Source: a virus. Taken from it: a DNA stretch of 38,072 nucleotides. Made by a program: the position numbers and the translations under genes. The DNA lies in IMG/VR virus record IMGVR_UViG_3300047550_000638, positions 1-38,072 of that record. The stretch is one strand, 5' to 3'. The notes beneath the pieces were generated by a model that saw only the letters and a program-made list of their open reading frames with translations, had not been told where the DNA came from and searched no databases. Of the stretch, positions 24,352-31,655 are shown piece by piece. How positions within the stretch are numbered: position 1 is the stretch's first letter; the number at the start of each line of letters is the position of its first letter.

Positions 24352-25884
24352 CTACGTAAAAGCCACTCCGCCAAATCGGCTGGAGTAGGTCATCACTCGA
24401 TCTTTCTGCTTGCTCTGCAGGGAGGCAGATGGCCCGTGGGCAATCTCCACCACTGAAGCGAGGGTGTCCTTTACGTCGTCATGCTCAGGGTGCTGGACAA
24501 TCAACTCTTCTTCCAACACCTGACAGTTCCCGCCCTTGTAGTGCCAAATCTGCTGGTTGCTGTAGCGCGGCTCTAGCGCCATCTGGATGCGCTCCTCCTT
24601 GGTCTTCGTGGGACCAGGGCGGTGCTCGTCAATCGAGATGGGCAGGTTGACACTACGCATGTAGTCCTTGAGTTGCTGGACCACCAAGCTCTGTGCTGCC
24701 GTGACTTCTGCACGCAAGCGACGGAATCCCCACTTGCGATAGGCACGTAGCACGTGCTCATACATCACACTAACCTTATTGGTTTTGAACCGGTCAATGT
24801 CGAGTACGTAAATGTTGCCCTCCGAATCCACGCCGACTGTGAGGACAACGGTGTAGTCAGCCGATTGCGAGATAGAGTAGGCGAAGTCAATAGCCGTGTA
24901 GGTAAACAAGAGCTTGTCGCCCAGATACCAAGCGCCGCTAACGTTCCGTAAGTTCTCTCGGCTGTAGTATTGGAACTTGCTTTCATCGATGTAACTGTTC
25001 TCCACGTTGTTAGGGTTGTTGTAATACTGTGCGTAGAACTGCGTTACATCGAGATACTTAGCCTTCTTGCGGGCGAGTTCCTTCTCGTCGAACCCAAAGG
25101 TCTTTCCGTCTGCTCGCCGCTGCTTCGGCCAGAGGAATTCGCCGTTCGTCTCCACCTGACGCTCGAACACCTCGTACACGGGACGCTCTACGTCCTCTCC
25201 AGTCTCACCGTCGGTGTAAATCTCCTGCATGTCGATAAGGTCGCGGTAGACATCCGACGGATGGTATCGAGTGCCCACAACCCATTCCTTAGCCCCGGTA
25301 GTTTCAATGGACGAAAGCTGAGAGTAGAAGGATCTAACCTGATCACGGCCAATCTGCGTGTATGCGTTTCCTGGCACCACAATGTCATCAAGCACCGCCA
25401 CTGAGCAGTGGAGGCCCGTCGTATTTGCGGTGAGTCCGACAGCCTTAACAGTCGCATCGCGGACAGCTTCCGCTTTCCGTTTCGGGTGATCCACAGAGAT
25501 TTCATTGACTGCCCACCTCTCTCTGTCGTTCTCATTCTTCTGCACCATCTCCGGCCAGTAGAACCGGTAGATGTCAGACGTGAGGATGTCCTTCACCACC
25601 TTGAGCTGCTTCTCTGCCAAGTCAGCCGTAGCTGACACGTAGAGGACCGTCGCGTCGGGGTGGTTGGTAATCCACCACGCAACGCGATAGGCCACCATCA
25701 CGCTCTTCTGATGATCGCGTGGGAGGAGAACCAGTTGGTTGTCTAGCGCGTCCGATCTGGTCCACCACCGTACCAGCTCCTCGTGTATCGCTCCGAGGAC
25801 GCGGTGTGGGGCTACCAGTTTGATGAACGTCAGGAGGTCTGCTTCGGCTAGGCTTCTAATTGCGTCCTTCTTGCTAACTGCCAC
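24352..25884 (-). CDS. terL: Terminase large subunit (packaging ATPase and nuclease)
   Basis: 510 residues, GTG start sharing one base with the previous stop (TAGTG). The ATPase half has an unusual P-loop, LLPRDHQKS (53-61), as in T4/T7-type terminases, and a Walker B VAVLDDIVV (about 162-170). The nuclease half has D333 in TAIDFAYS, then SADYTVVL, and D470/D473 in HDDVKDTLA, the RNase H-like metal site. It translocates DNA into the prohead and cuts the concatemer. Length is ordinary for the family. Confidence 0.92.
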   Translation of the reverse strand: MAVSKKDAIRSLAEADLLTFIKLVAPHRVLGAIHEELVRWWTRSDALDNQLVLLPRDHQKSVMVAYRVAWWITNHPDATVLYVSATADLAEKQLKVVKDILTSDIYRFYWPEMVQKNENDRERWAVNEISVDHPKRKAEAVRDATVKAVGLTANTTGLHCSVAVLDDIVVPGNAYTQIGRDQVRSFYSQLSSIETTGAKEWVVGTRYHPSDVYRDLIDMQEIYTDGETGEDVERPVYEVFERQVETNGEFLWPKQRRADGKTFGFDEKELARKKAKYLDVTQFYAQYYNNPNNVENSYIDESKFQYYSRENLRNVSGAWYLGDKLLFTYTAIDFAYSISQSADYTVVLTVGVDSEGNIYVLDIDRFKTNKVSVMYEHVLRAYRKWGFRRLRAEVTAAQSLVVQQLKDYMRSVNLPISIDEHRPGPTKTKEERIQMALEPRYSNQQIWHYKGGNCQVLEEELIVQHPEHDDVKDTLASVVEIAHGPSASLQSKQKDRVMTYSSRFGGVAFT

Positions 25885-27050
25885 TAACGCCGTCCAATGA
25901 AGCGCCTTAAGCTAACAACAAAACCACTCGCTGTACTAGCTACATAGGCTATGAACCGTGTACCTAACGAACCAAATGCTGTGATAGTGCCCGCTACTGT
26001 TTGACGGATTACAACACGCGTCACCAAACTTCCACTCGCAGACACGCTACCGGTGAATCGTTTAGTGGTCTTTCTAACGAGTGTGCCAGCCGCTGTAATG
26101 GAGGCACCTAACGTACGTCGAGTCTTCTTTAGAAGACTGCCTGATAGGGAAACACTGCCACTTGCGGTCTTGCGCGTCAGCTTGCGTAGAGCACCTACAC
26201 CACTAATTGATCCTTGTAGCAGTAGCCGTAGAACAACCTGACGAGACAAAGCACCAGCAGGAGTGATCGAGCCAGTGTACGTCTTTGTAGTTTTACGAAC
26301 GATTAGACCGGTGGGCGTGAGGGAGCCGGCGATGGACTTGTAGTAGGTGGAGCCACCACCCCCACCACTCGGAAAGAAGTACGTTGTCCTGCTTCTTGGT
26401 GGGCACAACCAACCCCAGGGGTTAGCTATTAACTCCTTGTGGGAGATAAAGCCGGAAAAGATCGCTGCTAGCTGAATGTAATCAAGACCGCTCGACCCGA
26501 TAGACAGTGATACTTTATTGTCTGAAGGCTGTGAGTAGCTTCCGGTTTGTGATCTTGTGTTTGTTGTGCCAGCGTTGTCCCATAGGCTGGCGGAATTGTT
26601 CGTGAGGTCGAACTGGCCGACAACAATGCGAAAAGTTGGGTTAGAACTGAACCCGTACGAAACAATAGTCGCTGGATTGTATGTGTAACCACCCGGGGTC
26701 AGGAGAAAGGTGCCGTTGTTAGCGGATTTGGCAAGCGCAACCCCGTTCGACGTGCCAAGACGGAACGTAATTGTTCCGCCCCACCTGAACCAGCCCATCA
26801 TCAGGAATGTGACTGGCCCCCGATGGATGCCCGGTGCATACGCTTCCATGAACGTAGCACTTGCCGACCCCGCAGCGTTGTATATCGCCGGACCTTCTCG
26901 CAGGTGCAAACTACTGCCTTGTGGCGGCAGCGTGTAAGTGCGAAGCCCACCAGTCGGCGTGCCGACGAACGCAGCAAGGACGTTCTGCGAGGCCTTATAC
27001 TGGCTTCGCGGGTGTGCTGTTGGTCGGTTCCGACGAACGATATACGGCAT
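25884..27050 (-). CDS. LamG-like virion protein with tandem 20-residue repeats
   Basis: 388 residues. Residues about 50-220 look like a concanavalin/LamG jelly roll (FLMMGWFRWGGTITFRLG, FRIVVGQFDLTNNSASLWDN), ending in ELIANPWGWLCPPRSRT, a closing motif common in phage LamG proteins. A Gly-rich linker (PSGGGGGS, about 230) leads to about seven imperfect repeats of pattern GS[IV][TS]xxGxLxRK (about 236-375) and a basic tail RRFIGRR. It is probably a glycan-binding virion or fibre protein. It lies just before terL. Repeat number may vary between relatives. Confidence 0.65.
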   Translation of the reverse strand: MPYIVRRNRPTAHPRSQYKASQNVLAAFVGTPTGGLRTYTLPPQGSSLHLREGPAIYNAAGSASATFMEAYAPGIHRGPVTFLMMGWFRWGGTITFRLGTSNGVALAKSANNGTFLLTPGGYTYNPATIVSYGFSSNPTFRIVVGQFDLTNNSASLWDNAGTTNTRSQTGSYSQPSDNKVSLSIGSSGLDYIQLAAIFSGFISHKELIANPWGWLCPPRSRTTYFFPSGGGGGSTYYKSIAGSLTPTGLIVRKTTKTYTGSITPAGALSRQVVLRLLLQGSISGVGALRKLTRKTASGSVSLSGSLLKKTRRTLGASITAAGTLVRKTTKRFTGSVSASGSLVTRVVIRQTVAGTITAFGSLGTRFIAYVASTASGFVVSLRRFIGRR

Positions 27051-27053
27051 GGC

Positions 27054-27527
27054 TTATGCGTGCGGGCCGACGGACTTAGGCGTGACGTACAGGGCCCAAC
27101 CAGAAGAGATCGTCTGTCCGGTCAGGTTCTCCAGAAAGAAGGTGTAGTCCTGACTTGTCTGGTGGTTTGGAAGGTCACAAATCCCATCAGACTCGAACCA
27201 GTAGTCCGTGCCGGTACTGGCAGCGTACACAATGAATCGACCGATCAGTTGTGCCTGACGGTTTGTTCCCGGGGATACCGGATCGTTAGTGCTCTGGATG
27301 TTGAGCGGCAGTGCATACAGGTTGATGATCTTGTTGGCAACACCAGTCACCGTCGCCCATTGACACTTCAGGGCGAACACCGCGCTCGGCGCGTCATCGT
27401 CGTTCGTCCATGTTGCAACGTCCCCGGATACGGAAAACGCAGCAGACGCAATAGACCCCGGAGTCCCAGTGGTGACGGTATCCTGCGTACCAAACTTGTC
27501 GATCAAGTCGTTGGTGCTGATAGCCAT
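27054..27527 (-). CDS. Beta-rich accessory virion protein
   Basis: 157 residues: GTPGSIASAAFSVSGDVATWTNDDDAPSA, then a strand-rich core (IGRFIVYAAS, DYTFFLENLTGQ). No signal or membrane segment. It is encoded among small structural genes between the tailspikes and terminase and is probably part of the tail or head decoration. No named family recognised. Confidence 0.55.
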   Translation of the reverse strand: MAISTNDLIDKFGTQDTVTTGTPGSIASAAFSVSGDVATWTNDDDAPSAVFALKCQWATVTGVANKIINLYALPLNIQSTNDPVSPGTNRQAQLIGRFIVYAASTGTDYWFESDGICDLPNHQTSQDYTFFLENLTGQTISSGWALYVTPKSVGPHA

Positions 27528-27538
27528 TAGTCTCGCCT

Positions 27539-28039
27539 TTACAGGTTAAGGGCTAGACTGATGTCAAACGAGGTCATGACGATCTCGACATTGAGATCAG
27601 TTGCCGTAACGTTTGTGCCCCCTGAAATGACGGCGGTTTCGCTTACGCCGCCGAATACAAGTTCGCCCCGAGTTGCTTTGCGAACACAGGTCGACAGAAT
27701 GGCGTTAGCCTGAGCCGCAGGCCAAATATCGATCACCGCGTTGCGGATCTTCGGCCTGCCAAAATCAAGGGGAAACAGTTCGGCCTGCTCAAGCAACAAG
27801 CGCCATGCGTCACGCTTTCCTGCGGTCAGTCCATCGAACTGCGTAATCGGCGTGGCCTCAAATAGTGAGGCGCGATCACATGCGGATTCCCATACATCAG
27901 TATTGGAGGGCGTGTTGTACCAGTCCCGAATGGCGTCGTCGTTGCGAACGTTCGGATCACGAGCAGCAACCACCACGGGGTCCGTGTTGGCTAGGATGTG
28001 TGCCTTGAGCGTTGTAAGTTGGGTAGGATTAAGGGCCAT
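27539..28039 (-). CDS. Accessory virion or assembly protein, unknown
   Basis: 166 residues. The N-terminal half is helical (NPTQLTTLKAHILANTDPVVVAARD, IRDWYN), similar in feel to small phage proteins found near tail genes. The C-terminal half is beta-like (TRGELVFGGVSETAVISGGTNVTATDLN). It starts two bases after the previous stop. Function unknown; location suggests virion. Confidence 0.55.
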   Translation of the reverse strand: MALNPTQLTTLKAHILANTDPVVVAARDPNVRNDDAIRDWYNTPSNTDVWESACDRASLFEATPITQFDGLTAGKRDAWRLLLEQAELFPLDFGRPKIRNAVIDIWPAAQANAILSTCVRKATRGELVFGGVSETAVISGGTNVTATDLNVEIVMTSFDISLALNL

Positions 28040-28041
28040 GA

Positions 28042-28575
28042 TTAGCTCCCGCTAGGTAGAGTGAGTTCGTACGTGAACTCGATGGCATCACCGTTCACGA
28101 CGTTGATGGCTGCAAATACCGAACGATCCAGCATCGTGCCCGTACTCGATGCACTAAAGATGCCGTGCTCCGTGATGGCGTACGTACTGGTGTACGTTAC
28201 TGTACCCACTGTCTTGTAGATGTTTGCTGACGCGCCTTCTGCCTGCGAGCCGGTAGCTCGCGTTCCCACCTCAGTGACCAAGGCAGTTTGTGACGCCGCT
28301 TCTGCCGTAGTACCTGTGCCCGAGCCGTGGTATTTGAAGTTTTCCGGTTCGGTGAGGTTTTGCAGAGCGTCTACAAGATAGGCCACTCCGGCATCCGTCA
28401 CCACTTTGGTGGATACCAGACCGAGGTTTACAACACTACCGTCTGCTCGGAACAGCTTGGCGTACAGCCGCCCCACTGGTGTAATTTCACCGGTATATCC
28501 CAGTGCCGAGCCAAGCGCGTTCCTAAGAACACGCAGCCGCAATTTGAACTCTTCCCACACTGTGCGCCATTTCAT
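28042..28575 (-). CDS. Beta-rich virion protein, unknown
   Basis: 177 residues. A basic N-terminal helix (WEEFKLRLRVLRNALGSALGY) precedes a beta domain: LVSTKVVTDAGVAYLVDALQ, then NFKYHGSGTGTTAEAASQTALVTE. This is a pattern seen in phage proteins of unknown function encoded near tail fibres. The ATG overlaps the stop of a 31-codon ORF. A palindrome at 28519-28530 encodes VLRN in the N-terminal helix. Confidence 0.6.
   Translation of the reverse strand: MKWRTVWEEFKLRLRVLRNALGSALGYTGEITPVGRLYAKLFRADGSVVNLGLVSTKVVTDAGVAYLVDALQNLTEPENFKYHGSGTGTTAEAASQTALVTEVGTRATGSQAEGASANIYKTVGTVTYTSTYAITEHGIFSASSTGTMLDRSVFAAINVVNGDAIEFTYELTLPSGS
28519..28530. repeat. Palindrome GTTCCTAAGAAC, inside a small virion gene
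   Basis: Perfect match; encodes VLRN on the minus strand. Confidence 0.9.
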
Positions 28576-28670
28576 TACAGCACTCTCCCCCTGAAGGCTT
28601 TGCCTTTCATTATTCGGCGGTGTAAACGCCAGCTACGCAACCGGCTAAGTTGTTTTCGTAGCCAGCCCAT
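28575..28670 (-). CDS. 31-residue very basic micro-protein
   Basis: Both ends are TAATG overlaps with neighbouring genes, so its ATG and stop are each shared with a coupled partner. The product has 12 Arg or Lys in 31 residues (WLRKQLSRLRSWRLHRR, then KGKAFRGRVL). A GGGGGAGAG Shine-Dalgarno for the next gene is inside it. It could be a DNA- or RNA-binding peptide or only a coupling leader. No family recognised. Confidence 0.5.
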   Translation of the reverse strand: MGWLRKQLSRLRSWRLHRRIMKGKAFRGRVL

Positions 28671-28990
28671 TACATCATCCGCGTGATGACAAACGTTCCC
28701 GTTGACGCGCCATCTTGAATCACTGCAATCTTGGTGACATCAGGCGGAACCCGGAACAACTCAACACCCGTCGGAAACAGGATGCTGTTGGCGTCTGCTG
28801 TCGGGTTGGTGCCGAACAGAATGTAGCAGTTGGCATTCGACGAACACCGAATCACTTCAGCGTTTGACGGAATGGTCAACTGCACACTGGCTGCTCCAAT
28901 GGTGGCTTTAGCAATAGCCGATGAATCAGGAGCCAGTGCCTGAATGACCAGTCCATTTGCATCTCTAGTTACGTTAACGTTAGTTCCCAT
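28670..28990 (-). CDS. Small beta-sandwich virion protein
   Basis: 106 residues: SVQLTIPSNAEVIRCSSNANCYILFGTNPTADANS, then GVELFRVPPDVTKIAVIQDG. This strand pattern is shared with small structural proteins that decorate virions or tail fibres. The ATG and stop are both in TAATG junctions. The role is inferred from location. Confidence 0.55.
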   Translation of the reverse strand: MGTNVNVTRDANGLVIQALAPDSSAIAKATIGAASVQLTIPSNAEVIRCSSNANCYILFGTNPTADANSILFPTGVELFRVPPDVTKIAVIQDGASTGTFVITRMM

Positions 28991-29472
28991 TACATTCCCA
29001 ATCGTTTAAGATCGCTGGTCACTCTCCCGAGATCCAGCACTTCGTGTTGTTTGTCTTTCGGTGGTCTTCCTTTGTTCTTAGGAACAAACCCTTTATCTGC
29101 CAACCAACGTGCAGCAGCCGCACCCTTGTCCGTCTTCGCTTGCTTGCGCAACTGAGCCACGCCCTCACTGGCTAGCTTGACGTACACTTCCTCGCGCCAG
29201 GCTGCGACATGCTTGGCAAACGCCTCGCACTTACTCAGCAGCCATTGCCAATGTTCCCAATCCCCGATGAGGACCAGCGCTGCCCGGTAGTCTGTCGGAT
29301 CGGCAATGTCTACGTAGGTTTGCCGCCACTCAGACAACTTGAATATGGGCTTGATGCCCATGCTGTCGGACAACTCCTCGAACAGTCCAGACGTGAGGCG
29401 TCGCCCCGTACTATCTACCAGTAGCGGGCGGTATTTCGCGTAGTCAAGGGGATGGTAGGTTTTCTCGGGCAA
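28990..29472 (-). CDS. Probable small terminase subunit / DNA maturase A
   Basis: 160 residues from TTG 29472, preferred to TTG 29535 because AAGGA is eight bases upstream and the overlap with the holin gene falls to 29 bases. Central WRQTYVDIADPTDYRAALVLIGDWEHWQWL, then a helix and AAARWLADKGFVPKNKGRPPKDK, a basic DNA-contacting tail, resemble small terminase-type proteins of podoviruses as I remember them. It would recognise phage DNA for packaging. It lies 3.1 kb before terL in the same transcript rather than adjacent. The call is tentative. Confidence 0.45.
   Translation of the reverse strand: MPEKTYHPLDYAKYRPLLVDSTGRRLTSGLFEELSDSMGIKPIFKLSEWRQTYVDIADPTDYRAALVLIGDWEHWQWLLSKCEAFAKHVAAWREEVYVKLASEGVAQLRKQAKTDKGAAAARWLADKGFVPKNKGRPPKDKQHEVLDLGRVTSDLKRLGM
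29074..29085. repeat. Palindrome GTTCTTAGGAAC, inside the probable small terminase gene
   Basis: Perfect match; encodes VPKN on the minus strand. Confidence 0.9.
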
Positions 29473-29926
29473 TGCCCTTTTCCTTTTCTCTGGATCGAAT
29501 CCACGACGATCCGAGCAGTGTTCCCACCAGGCCAATGATTTCCACCACTCCCATCTCTGGGAGGGGAAGCATGGTCATGCTGTTGAAGCACATGTAAGCC
29601 CAGACAGACATGCCCACCAAGAACCGGGTGATGTAATAGACGCCTAGGCTGACAGCGCACACCCACCCTATGGCAGGACGCCATCCAGCCACAAAGAGGC
29701 GTCCACTCTTGGCCTCCTCCTTGTTCACCTCGATTTGCTTCTCTGCAAGATTGGCTGCAATGACCAACTCTTGCATCTCTCCTTCACGCGCCATCTGCGC
29801 CAACTCTAGTTCTTTCTTTGCTGCTTCCTCCGGGTCAGGAAACCAACGCCTGATGAGGGAGCGTCCGAGTTCGACAGCCCCCTCGACCAGTGCAGGAGCA
29901 GCGGCAGCTACGATTGGCGCGACCAT
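29444..29926 (-). CDS. Holin-type membrane protein (3TM holin family)
   Basis: 160 residues: an N-terminal hydrophobic/amphipathic part (PIVAAAAPALVEGAVELG), a charged helix (about 33-75), the signature GWRPAIGWVCAVSLGVYYI, and a final segment (GVVEIIGLVGTLLGSSWIR). The GWRPAIGW motif marks the 3TM holin family described in gene transfer agents and many phages. It would permeabilise the inner membrane so the lysozyme can exit. It overlaps the small holin-like gene by 19 bases. Confidence 0.75.
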   Translation of the reverse strand: MVAPIVAAAAPALVEGAVELGRSLIRRWFPDPEEAAKKELELAQMAREGEMQELVIAANLAEKQIEVNKEEAKSGRLFVAGWRPAIGWVCAVSLGVYYITRFLVGMSVWAYMCFNSMTMLPLPEMGVVEIIGLVGTLLGSSWIRSREKEKGIARENLPSP

Positions 29927-30084
29927 TTGGCCTTCAGCTTTTGCGCAGTGTCAGTTTCCCAAATTCGTATCATCGTCCAGACGATAGAAAGAACGGCGGC
30001 GACGTGTGGAAGCCAGCCAACTAGGGTTGCAAGGATGGTAGTAATGCTCACTCCATCAAGTAGGTGTCGTAGAGAGCTGTGCAT
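29908..30084 (-). CDS. Small single-span holin-like membrane protein
   Basis: 58 residues from ATG 30084 in a TAATG junction with the spike gene, AGGA six bases before. One strong membrane segment (ITTILATLVGWLPHVAAVLSIVWTMI) is followed by RIWETDTAQKLKAKW, a charged tail. This matches small class II-like holins of podoviruses. It is directly upstream of the 3TM holin, so one may be the holin and the other an antiholin or pinholin. The start GTG 30099 is an alternative. Confidence 0.65.
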   Translation of the reverse strand: MHSSLRHLLDGVSITTILATLVGWLPHVAAVLSIVWTMIRIWETDTAQKLKAKWSRQS

Positions 30085-31655
30085 TACGTTCCTACCCACG
30101 CACCATTGATACGCCGGGCAAACGCACCTGTACCGCCACTTGTGAGCGGATTGGAACCGAATGTTCCGTTAGTGACATAAACCATAGAGCCGTTAGCCCA
30201 AGCGCCAAGATCGGCAGCTTGTAGTCCTGTGGACATGTGGTCGCGTAACACCGTAGAGGCGTTGAGCCCGTTCTTATATTTCTGCGCAGTGGTGCAACGA
30301 TTGAACACGTTGTCTGCCACCAAGACGTTCGTGGCGTTGCCTCCCGTCGTAATGCCGCCAGGGAGAGCGTTGCTGTACAAGTCGATGATGTTGCCGTGAA
30401 TGACAACACCGTTCCCGTCTAGCACCGAAATTGCATTGAGGTTGGCGTTGTAGGAGTGGTTGAAAACGTTGTCGGAGATGGAGATGTTGGACAAGTATTG
30501 AGCTGCCCCTGCGGCGATGTACACCGTAGGGTTGGTAGGGACTACAGCGAGATTGGAAAACTCGTTGCAGTTGATGTTGATGTTCCCGCCCGTCTGCCCC
30601 ACGGTGCCTTGCTGTACAAGGATGTGGGCGTTGATTTGCTCCTCGAAGGAGTTGGCGACAATTTGAAGAGTGCCAGTAACACCCTTCAGGTTCCACCAAA
30701 CACCATACTTCCCACTGAAGAACTTGTTACCGACAATCCACGTAGCAGCAGCCGACTCGAAGTAGACCCCTGCAAAACAGGCGGACGACATCTTGAACAC
30801 ACAACCTGTCACGTAGTTGTCCGCTTCGTCCACGTCGCTGGCGTTGGGGTAGTAGATGGCGTAGTTGATGGGCTCATCAAACACGCAGTCGCGCACCACC
30901 CAAAACCGTGCACGGATGAAACCAATGGCGTTGTAGCTGCCGTAGAAGTAGCAGTTTTCCACCCTCGTACGCATGTTCGCATCGGACCCGTTGCCCGAAA
31001 TTTTTATGTCGTACGCGCCTCCCGAGCGCACCACTGCTCCCCGGAAAGCCAGGTCACGGAACGCCACACCACTGTTCGTCGTGACGTTGAAGATGTCTGC
31101 CGTAGCACTGGTCGTGCTGATGGTGGCTACCGAACCAGAGCCGTGCCCTGCCCCAAACCCTTGCAGCACACACGGCTTGCTGATGGTGACGGTGCCGTTC
31201 ACCACATACTCAATACCCTTTTCAAAGAGGATGACACCTCCCGTAGCAGGTAGGGCGTCGTGTGCTTCCTGAATAGCCTGCGTCCAGTTGGACGCTCCCG
31301 GTACATCGTAATCGTTGACGCTAACTACAGAAGCTAGCTTCCCGGCAATGGTGCGTTGTACAGCCCCTGAGCCTGACGCTGTATAGGTTCCCGCCGCTGC
31401 GTCATACACGCCCAACGACGCGTTGGCGTACGCATCTAGTTGTCGTTTGGTGACAGGTTCACTGGCACTGTCTGCGTCAGGGAGATTGACTACCCGCTGG
31501 CTGTTCATGTCCAGCGTGGCAGTCATGGCGTTAGGCGCCGTACCGTCACGAGACACCAGCGAATCCAGAAAGTCCCTCACTCGCGTGAAGTTGGTGTTGA
31601 TGGTGTCTACCGCACTGTACCCACCAGACACGTTAAGCAAAGATATTTTGGACAT
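30084..31655 (-). CDS. Tailspike/tail fibre 2, beta-helix receptor-binding protein
   Basis: 523 residues from ATG 31655 (TAATG overlap with spike 1). Residues 1-100 (SGGYSAVDTINTNF, RVRDFLDSLVSRDG, LDMNSQRVVNLPDA, EPVTKRQLDAYAN) form an N-terminal adaptor shared with the upstream spike. The rest is a right-handed beta-helix pattern with repeated short strands and Asn/Gly turns (GVILFEKGIEYVVNGTVTIS; GVVIHGNIIDLYSN). It should bind or cut surface polysaccharide. No catalytic site can be assigned by eye. Confidence 0.75.
   Translation of the reverse strand: MSKISLLNVSGGYSAVDTINTNFTRVRDFLDSLVSRDGTAPNAMTATLDMNSQRVVNLPDADSASEPVTKRQLDAYANASLGVYDAAAGTYTASGSGAVQRTIAGKLASVVSVNDYDVPGASNWTQAIQEAHDALPATGGVILFEKGIEYVVNGTVTISKPCVLQGFGAGHGSGSVATISTTSATADIFNVTTNSGVAFRDLAFRGAVVRSGGAYDIKISGNGSDANMRTRVENCYFYGSYNAIGFIRARFWVVRDCVFDEPINYAIYYPNASDVDEADNYVTGCVFKMSSACFAGVYFESAAATWIVGNKFFSGKYGVWWNLKGVTGTLQIVANSFEEQINAHILVQQGTVGQTGGNININCNEFSNLAVVPTNPTVYIAAGAAQYLSNISISDNVFNHSYNANLNAISVLDGNGVVIHGNIIDLYSNALPGGITTGGNATNVLVADNVFNRCTTAQKYKNGLNASTVLRDHMSTGLQAADLGAWANGSMVYVTNGTFGSNPLTSGGTGAFARRINGAWVGT

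Noticed and set aside
30456-31253. 265-codon plus-strand frame
   Set aside because: Antisense to tailspike 2, which has clear adaptor and beta-helix patterns.
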